Assembly (NCBI RefSeq): GCF_005925345.1
Contig: NZ_SSHJ01000021.1
Location: 1 to 64,000, forward strand
Source of the DNA: Pedobacter ureilyticus
Lineage (GTDB): Bacteria; Bacteroidota; Bacteroidia; Sphingobacteriales; Sphingobacteriaceae
Length of the DNA: 64,000 nt
Direction: 5' to 3'
This document shows positions 1 to 8,094 of this stretch, in pieces (position 1 is the first letter of the stretch; every line of letters starts with the position of its first letter). Made by a program: the position numbers and the translations under genes. A model generated the notes under the pieces. That model ran no database searches. It was not told where the DNA came from and saw only the letters and a list, made by a program, of their open reading frames with translations.

Positions 1-257
1 TGTAAGAACCGACCTAAAGAAAACAGTTTGGCTGTATGTACTTTACAGTAAACATTCTCGCCTCGCTGCGCTTTTGTAAATGATATCTCTTTAATGAACT
101 TCCCGATCTGACCTCGCGGCGATCTATATATCTTGCAATTCCTTACTTGTGTTTCAGCGGTCTTAATGTTCCGCATCTGTTTGGTAATTCATTGTTTCAA
201 TCTTTTTTGTTATCGTTGTCAAACTCCGTCTGACAACTCCCGTTTCGTTTGGGACTA
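1..257 (-). other. Leader of a leftward transcript, probably an rRNA operon
   Basis: No open reading frame is convincing here. On the minus strand the region lies directly downstream of three tandem consensus promoters and runs off the left edge, as expected of an rRNA operon leader with 16S beyond the window. A perfect 7-bp stem (215-221 with 231-237) sits just after the first promoter. No 16S sequence is visible, so the identity of the transcript is inferred from promoter strength and the long untranslated leader. Confidence 0.45.
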
Positions 258-288
258 CAAAGGTAGGAAACTTTTTCTTCTTTCCAAA
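258..288 (-). promoter_or_regulatory. Bacteroidota promoter P1 (leftward)
   Basis: On the minus strand this is a perfect TTTG (285-288), 19-nt spacer and TACCTTTG (258-265), matching the Bacteroidota sigma-A consensus TTTG-N19-TAnnTTTG. It is the promoter closest to the left edge. The start of transcription should lie near 250-255. Confidence 0.8.
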
Positions 289-364
289 TAAAAAATAAAA
301 TATTTTTTATTTGTCTTTCTTCACCTTATCAACCTCTCCTTTCCTTCTTTCAAAACCCCGACCT

Positions 365-397
365 CTTCCTCCGAAGCGGAGTGCAAAGGTAGAAAAA
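365..397. repeat. 33-bp direct repeat, copy 1 (promoter P2 core)
   Basis: This 33-bp stretch recurs exactly at 467-499, 102 bp away. It contains the -7 box and the initially transcribed hairpin, so the two upstream promoters appear to have arisen by local duplication. Confidence 0.8.
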
Positions 398-414
398 CTT
401 TCCCTTCCTGCAAA
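384..414 (-). promoter_or_regulatory. Bacteroidota promoter P2 (leftward)
   Basis: This is a second perfect minus-strand TTTG (411-414), 19-nt spacer and TACCTTTG (384-391). The region after the -7 box folds into a small CTCCG/CGGAG hairpin that would sit at the 5' end of the transcript. Confidence 0.78.
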
Positions 415-466
415 AAAAAATAAAACTTTTTTCTCTTCCGTTTGTTGGTGCCTTTCATCCGTCCCC

Positions 467-499
467 CTTCCTCCGAAGCGGAGTGCAAAGGTAGAAAAA
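467..499. repeat. 33-bp direct repeat, copy 2 (promoter P3 core)
   Basis: Exact second copy of the 33-bp unit at 365-397, containing the -7 box of P3 and the CTCCG/CGGAG hairpin. Confidence 0.8.
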
Positions 500-516
500 A
501 ATTATCCCTGCGCAAC
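486..516 (-). promoter_or_regulatory. Bacteroidota promoter P3 (leftward)
   Basis: Third tandem minus-strand promoter, with GTTG (513-516, one mismatch to TTTG), a 19-nt spacer and TACCTTTG (486-493). Its -7 box and start region are identical to those of P2. Confidence 0.72.
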
Positions 517-559
517 ACTAATAGCGCTTTTTATTCTTAATAGCTATATAAACTGCTGA

Positions 560-990
560 CAGACAATAAGAAAAAATGGAATGGCTTTGTAAAAAACGGA
601 CGCTAGGTGCAAGAAGTTTATCGGGGATGGCTTTTTGAAGTATATATAAGAGCATATATAGGACTTTTTTAACCGCAAAGAAAACGGAGAAACGCAAAGG
701 ACGCAAAGATACTTGTACCAAATTGTTGCTAGAGTATGGTTTGCCATCTATTACCTACCCAAATATCCATGCATTGATTTTTGCAAGGTAGATCCTGAAA
801 TAGTTTTATGGCAGCTGTCTGCTTTGACAAAGGCCGGGATGAAGGACAGATGCTATATCGCTGGAAAAAAGCTCCGCGGGACTTTTCGGGAGCTTAAAAG
901 CCCTGCGGCAAAAAGACAAAGGTTGGGAAGTTTTGCAAACGACTGGTAGCTGAGCAACATGGCTACCGTTTGGCCAGGGGCAATGCCTTT
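560..990. other. Gene-poor stretch without a supported gene
   Basis: About 430 bases hold no reading frame with protein-like composition. An A/C-rich CGCAAAG-type low-complexity tract lies near 670-710. A 7-bp stem (869-875 with 889-895) is followed by GC-richer sequence. A short frame at 713-949 looks random and was not called. The tract may be a degraded gene or the flank of the structured element to its right. Confidence 0.5.
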
Positions 991-994
991 GTAA

Positions 995-1072
995 AATAAA
1001 CCCGATGGAAATGGAAAGCCCGCAAGCGAGGTACGAGTGCGGACTTGGAAGGAACAGCGGGACTGGCTAATG
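995..1072 (+). ncRNA. Candidate structured non-coding element
   Basis: The segment is GC-richer than its surroundings and non-coding. It has an outer stem CCCG/CGGG (1001-1004 with 1058-1061), an inner stem AGCCCGC/GCGGACT with one G-U pair (1017-1023 with 1039-1045), and GGAAnAGC-like motifs repeated on both arms. It resembles from memory intergenic elements seen in other Bacteroidota, which I cannot verify here. Strand and function are unknown. Confidence 0.3.
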
Positions 1073-1114
1073 ATAGCACTACTGAAATAGCGTTTTCTTA
1101 TAATTTGATAAAGA

Positions 1115-1474
1115 TTAATACTGACCTATACTTAGTAAGACCAAAGTACACGCCTCTGTATAATTTATATCGTTTGCATCGAGTATGCGTTGTAACTCTA
1201 CATTTTCTGTACCAGGGTTAAAAATTACTCGCTCCGGCTTTGTAGCGATGATGTAATCAAAATATTCTGGCTGCGTTGCTGGACCGATATAAAGTGTGAT
1301 GGTATCGATATCGCTATGTATTTGGCTCGGCTTTTCAATTGGCACACCAGCAACTTCGCCATTTTTAATACCAACATTCACAATTTCGTGCCCCCGACTG
1401 GTTAATATGTGAGCAGCTTTATAAGCATATCTGTTAGCGTCTGGGCTTGCGCCTATAATTAATGTCTTTTTCAT
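1115..1474 (-). CDS. CoA-binding domain protein (YccU/CoA_binding_2 type)
   Basis: A 119-residue cytosolic protein that is essentially one Rossmann-type CoA-binding domain. The N-terminus gives a beta strand and the loop GASPDANRYA (residues 8-17). The central part reads as alternating strands and helices, and NPGTEN lies near the C-terminus, as in small CoA-binding proteins related to the N-terminal part of succinyl-CoA synthetase alpha. The length fits a stand-alone domain. No catalytic partner is adjacent, so the family is clear but the physiological role is not. It lies downstream of, and is co-oriented with, an FAD oxidoreductase gene 76 bp away. Confidence 0.85.
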   Translation of the reverse strand: MKKTLIIGASPDANRYAYKAAHILTSRGHEIVNVGIKNGEVAGVPIEKPSQIHSDIDTITLYIGPATQPEYFDYIIATKPERVIFNPGTENVELQRILDANDINYTEACTLVLLSIGQY

Positions 1475-1550
1475 TTCAACTTCTTTGATTGCACAGATTT
1501 TAAGATTACACCGATTGATTTTTTTTCTTAATTAAAACGAATTTACGGGG

Positions 1551-3098
1551 TTAATGTTTATGCTGATTTAGAATTGCGTTTGCGCAGTTAACTCCATCTA
1601 TTGCCGCAGATACTATCCCACCGGCATAACCAGCCCCTTCTGCACAAGGATACAAACCTTTGATTTGGGGATGCTGGAAGGTTTCCTTATCTCTTGGTAT
1701 GCGAACGGGCGATGATGTTCTACTTTCTACACCGACTAAAATAGCTTCGTTGGTGTAGTAACCTCTCATTTTACGACCAAACAAAGGAAGTGCGCCACGC
1801 AAGCTCTCCGAAACAAACTCTGGAAGGATGTTATCTAACATTGAGCTTTTGGTTCCAGGAAGATACGAGTTCTTCGGCAAATCTATAGACAAACGGTTTT
1901 CTACAAAATCTATCATACGTTGTGCTGGAGCTACCAGATTACCACCGCCTGCTTCAAATGCCTTTTGCTCTATTTCTGCTTGGAAATGTAACATCCGCAG
2001 CGGATCGTAACCTTGAACATCGTCTAAAGTTACCTGAACCACGGTGCCTGAGTTGGCGTAAGGATTATTTCGCTTAGATGGCGACCAGCCGTTAACCACA
2101 ATTTCGTCTAAGCCTGTGGCGCATGGAGCAATAATACCGCCCGGGCACATACAGAAAGAAAATACTCCTCTATTTTTCACTTGCTCTACCAAACTGTAGT
2201 ATGCTGGCGGCAGATATTCACTTCTGATATCGCAATGATATTGTGCCTGATCTATGATATCTTGAGGATGCTCTATTCGCACACCTAATGCAAAAGGCTT
2301 GGCTTCGACGAGGATATTTTTACGGTTTAGTAACTCGTATATATCTCTAGCCGAGTGGCCTGTTGCCAAAATAACCGATTTAGCATAAATTTCTTGCTCG
2401 TGGTTGACGATAACTCCGTGTACACTTCCATCTTGGATGATCAAATCTGTAAGCTTCGAGTCGAAAAGCACTTCGCCACCCGCTTCTTGGATAGTTTCCC
2501 GAATGGCAGTGATGATATGTGGAAGTTTATTGGTACCGATATGCGGTCGGGCATCAATCATGATATCTTCATCAGCACCGTGTTGCACAAAAATTTGCAG
2601 CACTTTATTGATATCGCCGCGTTTGTTAGATCTAGTGTAGAGTTTACCGTCTGAATAAGTGCCAGCACCACCTTCGCCGTAGCAATAGTTAGATTCGGTA
2701 TTCACCACTCCTTGTTTATTGATGGCTGCCAAATCTCTACGGCGTTGCTTTACATCTTTACCACGCTCTACTACAATTGGCTTCAATCCGTTTTCGATAC
2801 ATTGCAATGCAGCAAACAAACCCGCAGGGCCAGCGCCAACAATAATTACCTTTTTATCGTCGCTTACTTTAGTATATGTAAGCCTATTTTCTTCCGCTGT
2901 ATATTCTTCATCTATAAAAGCCCGAACTTGCATCCGATAAACCACTTTTCTAGAACGGGCGTCTATTGATCTTTTTAAGATTTTAAAATGTTTGATTTGA
3001 GTTGGACTTACATTTAAAGCCTTGGCTAAGCTTTCTGCAATTGCTGCCGGATTATCTACATGGTGAGGTGCAATAGTTATTTCGATGTCTTTTTGCAT
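1551..3098 (-). CDS. NAD(P)/FAD-dependent oxidoreductase (COG2509 type)
   Basis: A 515-residue flavoprotein. Residues 1-80 form an N-terminal extension typical of the family. The dinucleotide-binding motif GAGPAG is at 88-93. A long FAD-binding and substrate domain follows, including ERGKDV after the second Rossmann strand and a Cys-rich stretch FCMCPGG. The C-terminal FAD-contacting segment CAEGAGYAGGI is at about 485-495, followed by AAIDG. These features match the uncharacterised FAD-dependent dehydrogenases of COG2509, which are about this length. The substrate is unknown. It is likely cytosolic, as there is no signal peptide. Confidence 0.88.
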   Translation of the reverse strand: MQKDIEITIAPHHVDNPAAIAESLAKALNVSPTQIKHFKILKRSIDARSRKVVYRMQVRAFIDEEYTAEENRLTYTKVSDDKKVIIVGAGPAGLFAALQCIENGLKPIVVERGKDVKQRRRDLAAINKQGVVNTESNYCYGEGGAGTYSDGKLYTRSNKRGDINKVLQIFVQHGADEDIMIDARPHIGTNKLPHIITAIRETIQEAGGEVLFDSKLTDLIIQDGSVHGVIVNHEQEIYAKSVILATGHSARDIYELLNRKNILVEAKPFALGVRIEHPQDIIDQAQYHCDIRSEYLPPAYYSLVEQVKNRGVFSFCMCPGGIIAPCATGLDEIVVNGWSPSKRNNPYANSGTVVQVTLDDVQGYDPLRMLHFQAEIEQKAFEAGGGNLVAPAQRMIDFVENRLSIDLPKNSYLPGTKSSMLDNILPEFVSESLRGALPLFGRKMRGYYTNEAILVGVESRTSSPVRIPRDKETFQHPQIKGLYPCAEGAGYAGGIVSAAIDGVNCANAILNQHKH

Positions 3099-3129
3099 AG
3101 TTTATGTCGAGTTTTTATCTCGAACACTA

Positions 3130-3137
3130 CAAAATTA
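3130..3137 (-). promoter_or_regulatory. -7 box for the FAD oxidoreductase gene
   Basis: The minus strand reads TAATTTTG, a match to TAnnTTTG, 32 bp upstream of the start codon. No good TTTG is present at the -33 position, so this is a half-match. Confidence 0.4.
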
Positions 3138-3325
3138 GGATTATTGTTGGATTGTTTTATTGTTAAATTGTCTGATTGCTTTTGGTAGATATATTAGATG
3201 CTATTATTTTATTTGTTTATCTTGTAATGAATATGGCAACTTGTCAGTTTTTTATACGTTTTAGTAACAAGGAACGAATATTGATATCTAATCATCAAAA
3301 TAATAAAACCTAAAAAGAAAATCAC

Positions 3326-3907
3326 ATGAAAAAAGTTTTAATTGGAATTGTTGCGATTGTGGCAATAGTAGCTTTGTTTAGTGGCTGTGGATATAACAGC
3401 ATGGTAAAGCTAGATGAGGATGTTAAAACAAAATGGGGAGCTGTTGAGGCTCAATACCAACGCCGATCGGATTTGATCCCTAACTTAGTGAGCACTGTTA
3501 AAGGCGCTGCAAAATTTGAGCAATCTACTTTAACTGCCGTTATTGAAGCTCGTAGCAAGGCAAGTCAGATCACTGTTGATCCTGATAAACTTACTGAAGA
3601 AAATATGCAGAAGTACCAACAAGCTCAAGGTCAAATTACCCAAGCTTTAGGTCGTTTAATGGTGTTAACAGAAAATTACCCACAATTAAAAGCTACAGAT
3701 CAATTTAGAGATTTGTCGGCGCAATTGGAGGGAACTGAAAATAGAATTACGGTAGCTCGTACCGACTACAATACGTCTGTGCAGGCTTACAACACTAAAG
3801 TGAGGTCGTTCCCGAACAACTTAACAGCGGGAATGTTCGGCTTTTCACAAAAGGCTGCATTTAAAGCAGACGTAGGTGCTCAAAACGCTCCTAAAGTAGA
3901 ATTTTAG
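3326..3907 (+). CDS. LemA family protein
   Basis: A 193-residue membrane-anchored LemA protein. Residues 1-20 are a hydrophobic segment ending in FSGC, so it may be processed as a lipoprotein or stay anchored. The family core follows: a conserved AQYQRRSDLIPNL block near residue 45 and long amphipathic helices forming a four-helix bundle, ending at about residue 193 as usual. It starts a same-strand set with two TPM-domain proteins, an arrangement common in Bacteroidota. The biochemical role of LemA is not settled; envelope maintenance is the usual suggestion. Confidence 0.93.
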   Translation: MKKVLIGIVAIVAIVALFSGCGYNSMVKLDEDVKTKWGAVEAQYQRRSDLIPNLVSTVKGAAKFEQSTLTAVIEARSKASQITVDPDKLTEENMQKYQQAQGQITQALGRLMVLTENYPQLKATDQFRDLSAQLEGTENRITVARTDYNTSVQAYNTKVRSFPNNLTAGMFGFSQKAAFKADVGAQNAPKVEF

Positions 3908-3990
3908 TTATAAAAAGCCTTTTTTACTGGGTAATGTATATCTTACGAGTGTAAAGCATACATTACCCTTTACTATTTAAATTAATTGGC

Positions 3991-4425
3991 ATGTCTATTT
4001 TCAGTACACAAGAACAAGAACTTATTGCCCAAGCTATTACTGCAGCCGAAAAAGCTACTTCTGGCGAAATACGCATCGCGGTAGAGAAACATTGTAAAGA
4101 TAATGCATACGAAAGAGCTACTGTTTATTTCCATGAGTTGGGAATGGATAAGACCTCACAACATAATGGCGTGCTCATTTATTTGGCTACCGAAGATCAC
4201 AAGTTCGCCATCATTGGTGATAAGGGCATCAACAATTTAGTGCCTTCTGATTTTTGGGACACTACTAAAACTGCAATGAAGGCCCACTTTATGTCGGGCA
4301 ATTTATGCGATGGTATTATTGCTGGAATTGCATTAGCAGGCGAAAAACTTTCTACGTTTTTTCCTAATCTAAATGATGATGTAAACGAACTACCTAACGA
4401 TATCGTTTTTATCGATCAAAAATAA
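3991..4425 (+). CDS. TPM domain protein (cytosolic-type, 144 aa)
   Basis: A short protein made almost entirely of a TPM domain (named after TLP18.3, Psb32 and MOLO-1). It has an N-terminal helix, the SGEIRIAVE strand (about residues 25-33), then HNGVLIYLA and the GDKGIN turn that are typical of the domain. It has no clear signal peptide and no transmembrane segment, unlike the next gene. It lies 83 bp after lemA and 82 bp before the second TPM gene. A role as partner of the membrane TPM protein is inferred from position only. Confidence 0.85.
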   Translation: MSIFSTQEQELIAQAITAAEKATSGEIRIAVEKHCKDNAYERATVYFHELGMDKTSQHNGVLIYLATEDHKFAIIGDKGINNLVPSDFWDTTKTAMKAHFMSGNLCDGIIAGIALAGEKLSTFFPNLNDDVNELPNDIVFIDQK

Positions 4426-4507
4426 AACATAACCGCATTTGCATGCGAGATTAGACCGTGGCTTTAAAAAGTTATTGAACTGAACTTAGCCATTTAACAT
4501 CAGTTAC

Positions 4508-5284
4508 ATGAAAAGAATATTTCTTTTAATTACGCTACTACTTTCGTTTACTTTGGGATTTGCGCAGGATTTTCCTGAAAAACCGAACAAGTTAGTTAAC
4601 GATTACACCAATACTTTATCTGCTGCACAGGTTGCGAATTTAGAAAGTAAGCTTGTTGCTTTTGATGATTCTACCTCCAATCAGATTGCGGTGGTTATAA
4701 TGAAATCTGTTGGCGATTACGACATTAACGAATATGCTTATAAGTTAGGGAGAGCTTGGGGAATTGGAGGCAAAGAAAAAAATAACGGCGTAATTTTATT
4801 AGTTGCCCTTGGCGATAGAAAGCTGTCTATACAAACTGGCTATGGATTAGAGGGTGCTTTACCAGATATCTACACCAAAAGAATTATAGAAAATGACATT
4901 AAGCCTTTTTTTAAAGAAGGAAATTATTACGCAGGTATAGATGCAGGAACCAATTCTATCATTTCATTAGTTAAGGGCGAATACAAAAACGATAAGCCTA
5001 GAGCTAAAAAAGGCGTTGGCGGTGCCGGTTCGGGTTTAATCGTATTAATTATGATTATTGTAATTATCATCATCATAAAAAAAGGCGGTGGCGGAGGTGG
5101 CGGCGAGGTGATTGGTAGTCGCGGGGTTTCTGATGCCCTTTTTTGGGGAATGTTATTTGGTAGTGGTCGTGGTAATTCTGGCGGCGGTTTTGGTGGCGGT
5201 TTCGGCGGTGGAAGCGGAGGCGGTGGATTTGGCGGTTTTGGTGGTGGAAGTTTTGGCGGTGGTGGAAGTAGTGGAAGCTGGTAA
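4508..5284 (+). CDS. TPM domain membrane protein with glycine-rich tail
   Basis: A 258-residue protein. Residues 1-19 are a signal peptide ending in GFAQ. A TPM domain follows (about 25-155) with NDYTNTLS, NNGVILLVA and the QTGYGLEGALPD segment. One transmembrane helix is rich in Ile and Val (about 175-190). The tail of roughly 60 residues is almost only Gly, Ser and Phe. This order (signal peptide, TPM, one helix, Gly-rich cytoplasmic tail) is usual for the YgcG-type family. It is third in the LemA-TPM-TPM set and probably acts at the inner membrane with LemA. Confidence 0.9.
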   Translation: MKRIFLLITLLLSFTLGFAQDFPEKPNKLVNDYTNTLSAAQVANLESKLVAFDDSTSNQIAVVIMKSVGDYDINEYAYKLGRAWGIGGKEKNNGVILLVALGDRKLSIQTGYGLEGALPDIYTKRIIENDIKPFFKEGNYYAGIDAGTNSIISLVKGEYKNDKPRAKKGVGGAGSGLIVLIMIIVIIIIIKKGGGGGGGEVIGSRGVSDALFWGMLFGSGRGNSGGGFGGGFGGGSGGGGFGGFGGGSFGGGGSSGSW

Positions 5285-5356
5285 TTCAGGTATCAGGTAT
5301 CAGTTGGAGCTGCGCTACTTTTAAACGTTACAACTTTCTAATATTTTAACTAAACA

Positions 5357-5743
5357 ATGTACAGAAGAGACTTACTTACGGCAGAAATTGAAAGGCTTGC
5401 GCAAGTGCTGGCCAGAATTATGGGATTGAAGCTAGAAGGCGATTTAGCACAAGCCAGTCTGCTTTTTAATGAAACTATTGCGAGTTCATTCAAACTTCCT
5501 GTAGAAATATTAGAAGATATCGATATTACCAAATTTGAAAATTGGCTGGCCGAAACTGATTTACCCGCGGAGAAATTAGACTCGCTAAGTGAGTTTCTTT
5601 ACTATGAGTTAGGGATAAATGCGGAGCGAAATAAATTAATTGCCCCTAGATTGAACACCATTTATAAAACGCTGGCAGAGAAACACAAGATTGTGCATTT
5701 GGTAAACTTCCACAGGCAAGAAATTATACAGCAATACCTTTAA
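5357..5743 (+). CDS. Hypothetical protein, all-helical, 128 aa
   Basis: I do not recognise this family with confidence. The protein is charged, predicted mainly helical and has no signal peptide or membrane segment. It begins MYRRDLLTAEIERLAQVLAR, a pattern that recalls small helical DUF6483-like proteins, though this resemblance is weak. Codon use looks like that of its neighbours and the frame is clean, so it is probably real. It lies 72 bp after the TPM gene, which supports but does not prove co-transcription. A long inverted repeat follows it. Confidence 0.75.
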   Translation: MYRRDLLTAEIERLAQVLARIMGLKLEGDLAQASLLFNETIASSFKLPVEILEDIDITKFENWLAETDLPAEKLDSLSEFLYYELGINAERNKLIAPRLNTIYKTLAEKHKIVHLVNFHRQEIIQQYL

Positions 5744-5756
5744 CAAGGTAAAAACC

Positions 5757-5827
5757 AAAAGTCAAAATTTAAAAAGCTACACATGCCTAGCCTTAAAAAG
5801 CTAGCTGCTTTTTAATTTTGACTTTTT
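5757..5827. terminator. Long inverted repeat, probable terminator
   Basis: The arms 5757-5777 and 5807-5827 are near-perfect inverted copies (about 20 bp, one indel) rich in A and T around GTCAAAAT. They lie 14 bp after the hypothetical gene stop and just before the Nudix gene. The long AU stem ending in U-rich sequence could act as a terminator, or it may be a repeat-type spacer. Confidence 0.5.
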
Positions 5828-5845
5828 AACTTTTGAATTATATCC

Positions 5846-6385
5846 ATGGAAATAAAAAAATGGCAAAAACTTGCCTCGAAATATTTAGTGCAAGAAAAAT
5901 GGGCGACTTTAAGAGTGGATACCTGCGAACTTCAGAATGGGACTGTTAAAGATGATTACTATGTACTGGAATATCCCAACTGGGTAAATGCAGTTGCACT
6001 AACTAAAGACAACCAAATTATTATGGTGCGCCAATACCGCTTTGCAGGAGATATTATATCGTTAGAAATACCGGGCGGTGTAATTGATGGCGATGAATTG
6101 CCAGAAGTGGCTGTTAAAAGAGAACTTTTAGAAGAAACTGGCTACAGCTTTGATAGTTGTGAGCTGATTGCCACCTTGTACCCAAACCCCGCAACATCTA
6201 CCAACAAAACCTTTACTTACCTTTTAAAAGGTGGTATAAAAACTCATGAGCAACATTTAGATGAACACGAGATTTTAAATGTGGAGCTTTATAGTATTGA
6301 GGAAGTGAAGCAATTGCTAAATGACAATAAGATTGACCAAGCCCTACATGTAGCTGGTTTGTTTTATGGGTTAGCGAAGTTATAA
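5846..6385 (+). CDS. Nudix hydrolase (ADP-ribose pyrophosphatase-like)
   Basis: A 179-residue Nudix enzyme that hydrolyses nucleoside diphosphates linked to another moiety. The Nudix box runs over residues 78-100 and contains the REL-LEE-TG core (RELLEETGY), with the metal-binding glutamates present. Upstream lie the WVNAVALT and VRQYRF strands usual for the ADP-ribose/NDP-sugar pyrophosphatase subgroup (ADPRase/YffH-like). The length fits the family and no signal peptide is present. The exact substrate cannot be read from the sequence. The gene converges with dnaA, with a shared terminator between them. Confidence 0.88.
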   Translation: MEIKKWQKLASKYLVQEKWATLRVDTCELQNGTVKDDYYVLEYPNWVNAVALTKDNQIIMVRQYRFAGDIISLEIPGGVIDGDELPEVAVKRELLEETGYSFDSCELIATLYPNPATSTNKTFTYLLKGGIKTHEQHLDEHEILNVELYSIEEVKQLLNDNKIDQALHVAGLFYGLAKL

Positions 6386-6422
6386 GAACTTTGTCGTCAG
6401 CAATGACGAATTGGTTGATATA

Positions 6423-6453
6423 AAAAAAGCTGAACAAGTTGCTCAGCTTTTTT
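6423..6453. terminator. Bidirectional terminator between Nudix gene and dnaA
   Basis: An 11-bp stem, AAAAAAGCTGA (6423-6433) with TCAGCTTTTTT (6443-6453), encloses a 9-nt loop. A-tract and T-tract flanks make it work in both directions between the convergent genes. Confidence 0.85.
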
Positions 6454-6469
6454 ATACACTTTATGAAAA

Positions 6470-7900
6470 TTAACTCATTTTCAGTTTTTTCTGAATATCG
6501 TTCACGTAAGCTTTAAACTTCTTATCTGTTTCTATCAAATCTTCTACGGTTTGGCAAGCGTAAATTACTGTAGAGTGATCTCTACCACCAAAGAAAGCAC
6601 CAATAGTTTTTAATGACGATTTAGTATGGCTTTTAGACAAATACATAGAGATTTGACGAGCCTGTACAATTTCACGTTTACGTGTTTGCGATTTTACCAT
6701 ATCTACTGGCACTTCAAAATATTCGCAAACCAATTTTTGAATATATTCCATCGAAATTTCTTTCGATGTATTTTTAATAAAGTTCTTTAACATTTGCTTA
6801 GCTAACGCTAAATCGATGTCTTTCTTATTCAAAGTAGACTGAGCCAACAATGAAACCATAGCGCCTTCTAATTCACGAACGTTATTATCGATGTTATGCG
6901 CCACATATTCAATCACCTCTCCAGGCAGTTCAATACCATCTGCATACATTTTCTTTTTAAGGATAGCTACACGAGTTTCCAAATCTGGCACCTGCAAATC
7001 TGCAGACAAGCCCCATTTGAAACGGCTCAACAATCTCTCTTCTAAACCAGCTAAATCTTTAGGTGCTTTATCTGATGTTAAGATTACCTGCTTACCTGAT
7101 TGGTGCAAGTGGTTAAAAATGTGGAAGAAAATATCTTGAGTTTTTTCCTTTCCTGCAAAGTTGTGCACATCATCCATGATGATGACATCCATTGCTTGGT
7201 AAAAATTTACAAAATCATTGATGGTATTGTTTTTTAACGAGTCTACAAATTGTTGACAGAATTTCTCGCAAGAAACATAAATTACCAATTTATCTGGTAC
7301 ACTACGTTTAATTTCGTTACCAATAGCTTGGGCCAAGTGGGTTTTACCTAAACCTACGCCTCCATAGATCATTAACGGGTTAAATGAAGTACCTCCAGGT
7401 TTTGCCGCTACCGCATATCCTGCAGAACGAGCCAAACGGTTGCAATCTCCCTCAATGTAATTATCAAATGTATAATTAGGATTTAATTGAGGATCAACAT
7501 TTAGCTTTTTTAATCCCGGTATGATGAATGGGTTTTTAATATCCTTATTGATAGAAACAGGGATAGGCATTGACTGTGTTTTTGCCTCAGCACCATTTCC
7601 ATTAGACGGCATGTTAGTAGTGTATGGAGAGCCGGTACTAGATGACTTATCTACAACGATATTGTATTCTAATCTACCCTCATCTCCTAACTGCTTTTTT
7701 ACTGTTTTTCTAAGTAAACCAACATAGTGTTCCTCAAGCCACTCGTAGAAAAATAAACTAGGTACTTGTATGGTTAAAACTTTACCTTCTAACTTAAGAG
7801 CAGATATCGGTTCGAACCAAGTTTTGAAACTTTGATTCGGGATATTATCCTTAATGATTTGAAGACAGCTATTCCACACTTCCGTACAAGTTTTTTCCAT
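6470..7900 (-). CDS. dnaA: Chromosomal replication initiator DnaA
   Basis: A 476-residue DnaA with all four domains. Domain I is about residues 1-85, followed by a variable linker (86-135). The AAA+ domain has Walker A GGVGLGKT (180-187) and Walker B IIMDDVH (about 240-246). The C-terminal helix-turn-helix domain carries the box-binding signature GGRDHSTVIYA near residue 440. It binds DnaA boxes at oriC and opens the duplex. The length is typical for Bacteroidota. The upstream 194-bp spacer contains DnaA-box-like nonamers, suggesting autoregulation or a nearby origin. Confidence 0.98.
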   Translation of the reverse strand: MEKTCTEVWNSCLQIIKDNIPNQSFKTWFEPISALKLEGKVLTIQVPSLFFYEWLEEHYVGLLRKTVKKQLGDEGRLEYNIVVDKSSSTGSPYTTNMPSNGNGAEAKTQSMPIPVSINKDIKNPFIIPGLKKLNVDPQLNPNYTFDNYIEGDCNRLARSAGYAVAAKPGGTSFNPLMIYGGVGLGKTHLAQAIGNEIKRSVPDKLVIYVSCEKFCQQFVDSLKNNTINDFVNFYQAMDVIIMDDVHNFAGKEKTQDIFFHIFNHLHQSGKQVILTSDKAPKDLAGLEERLLSRFKWGLSADLQVPDLETRVAILKKKMYADGIELPGEVIEYVAHNIDNNVRELEGAMVSLLAQSTLNKKDIDLALAKQMLKNFIKNTSKEISMEYIQKLVCEYFEVPVDMVKSQTRKREIVQARQISMYLSKSHTKSSLKTIGAFFGGRDHSTVIYACQTVEDLIETDKKFKAYVNDIQKKLKMS

Positions 7901-8094
7901 ATCGTTTTCTATAATTTATTGATTTTCAGTTCTAAAATATGCGATTAGGTACCGCACATTTGGGACTTCGAATATTCAAAAAATTATCAACATTTCGAAT
8001 ATTTTTTTGAATTATTTCGTAACTACTTAAACAGCAACAGCATAAATAAGTCCACCTCAATAATTGATGTTAATAACTATTTTTCCACACTGTT
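7901..8094. promoter_or_regulatory. dnaA upstream region with DnaA-box-like sites; candidate oriC
   Basis: This AT-rich spacer contains TTATCAACA (7984-7992) and TTTTCCACA (8081-8089), each one mismatch from the DnaA box TTATCCACA. TTCGAATATT occurs twice (7967-7976 and 7994-8003), flanking the first box, and long A/T runs are present. It may be a dnaA autoregulatory region or part of oriC. Two weak boxes alone do not establish an origin. Confidence 0.4.

Noticed and set aside
1..257. 16S or other rRNA gene itself
   Set aside because: No conserved rRNA segment is recognisable; only leader-like sequence and promoters are inside the window.
311..559. An 82-codon forward frame across the tandem promoters
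   Set aside because: It reads through two copies of the promoter repeat (PPKRSAKVEK twice), which explains its repetitive residues; it is not a gene.
713..949. A 78-codon forward frame in the left gene-poor region
   Set aside because: Composition looks random, it has no family resemblance and no promoter or conserved start, and it overlaps a low-complexity and hairpin-rich stretch.
5287..5304. Short CAGGTAT direct repeat after the glycine-rich TPM gene
   Set aside because: Only two and a half copies of a simple word; no structure or position that suggests a function.
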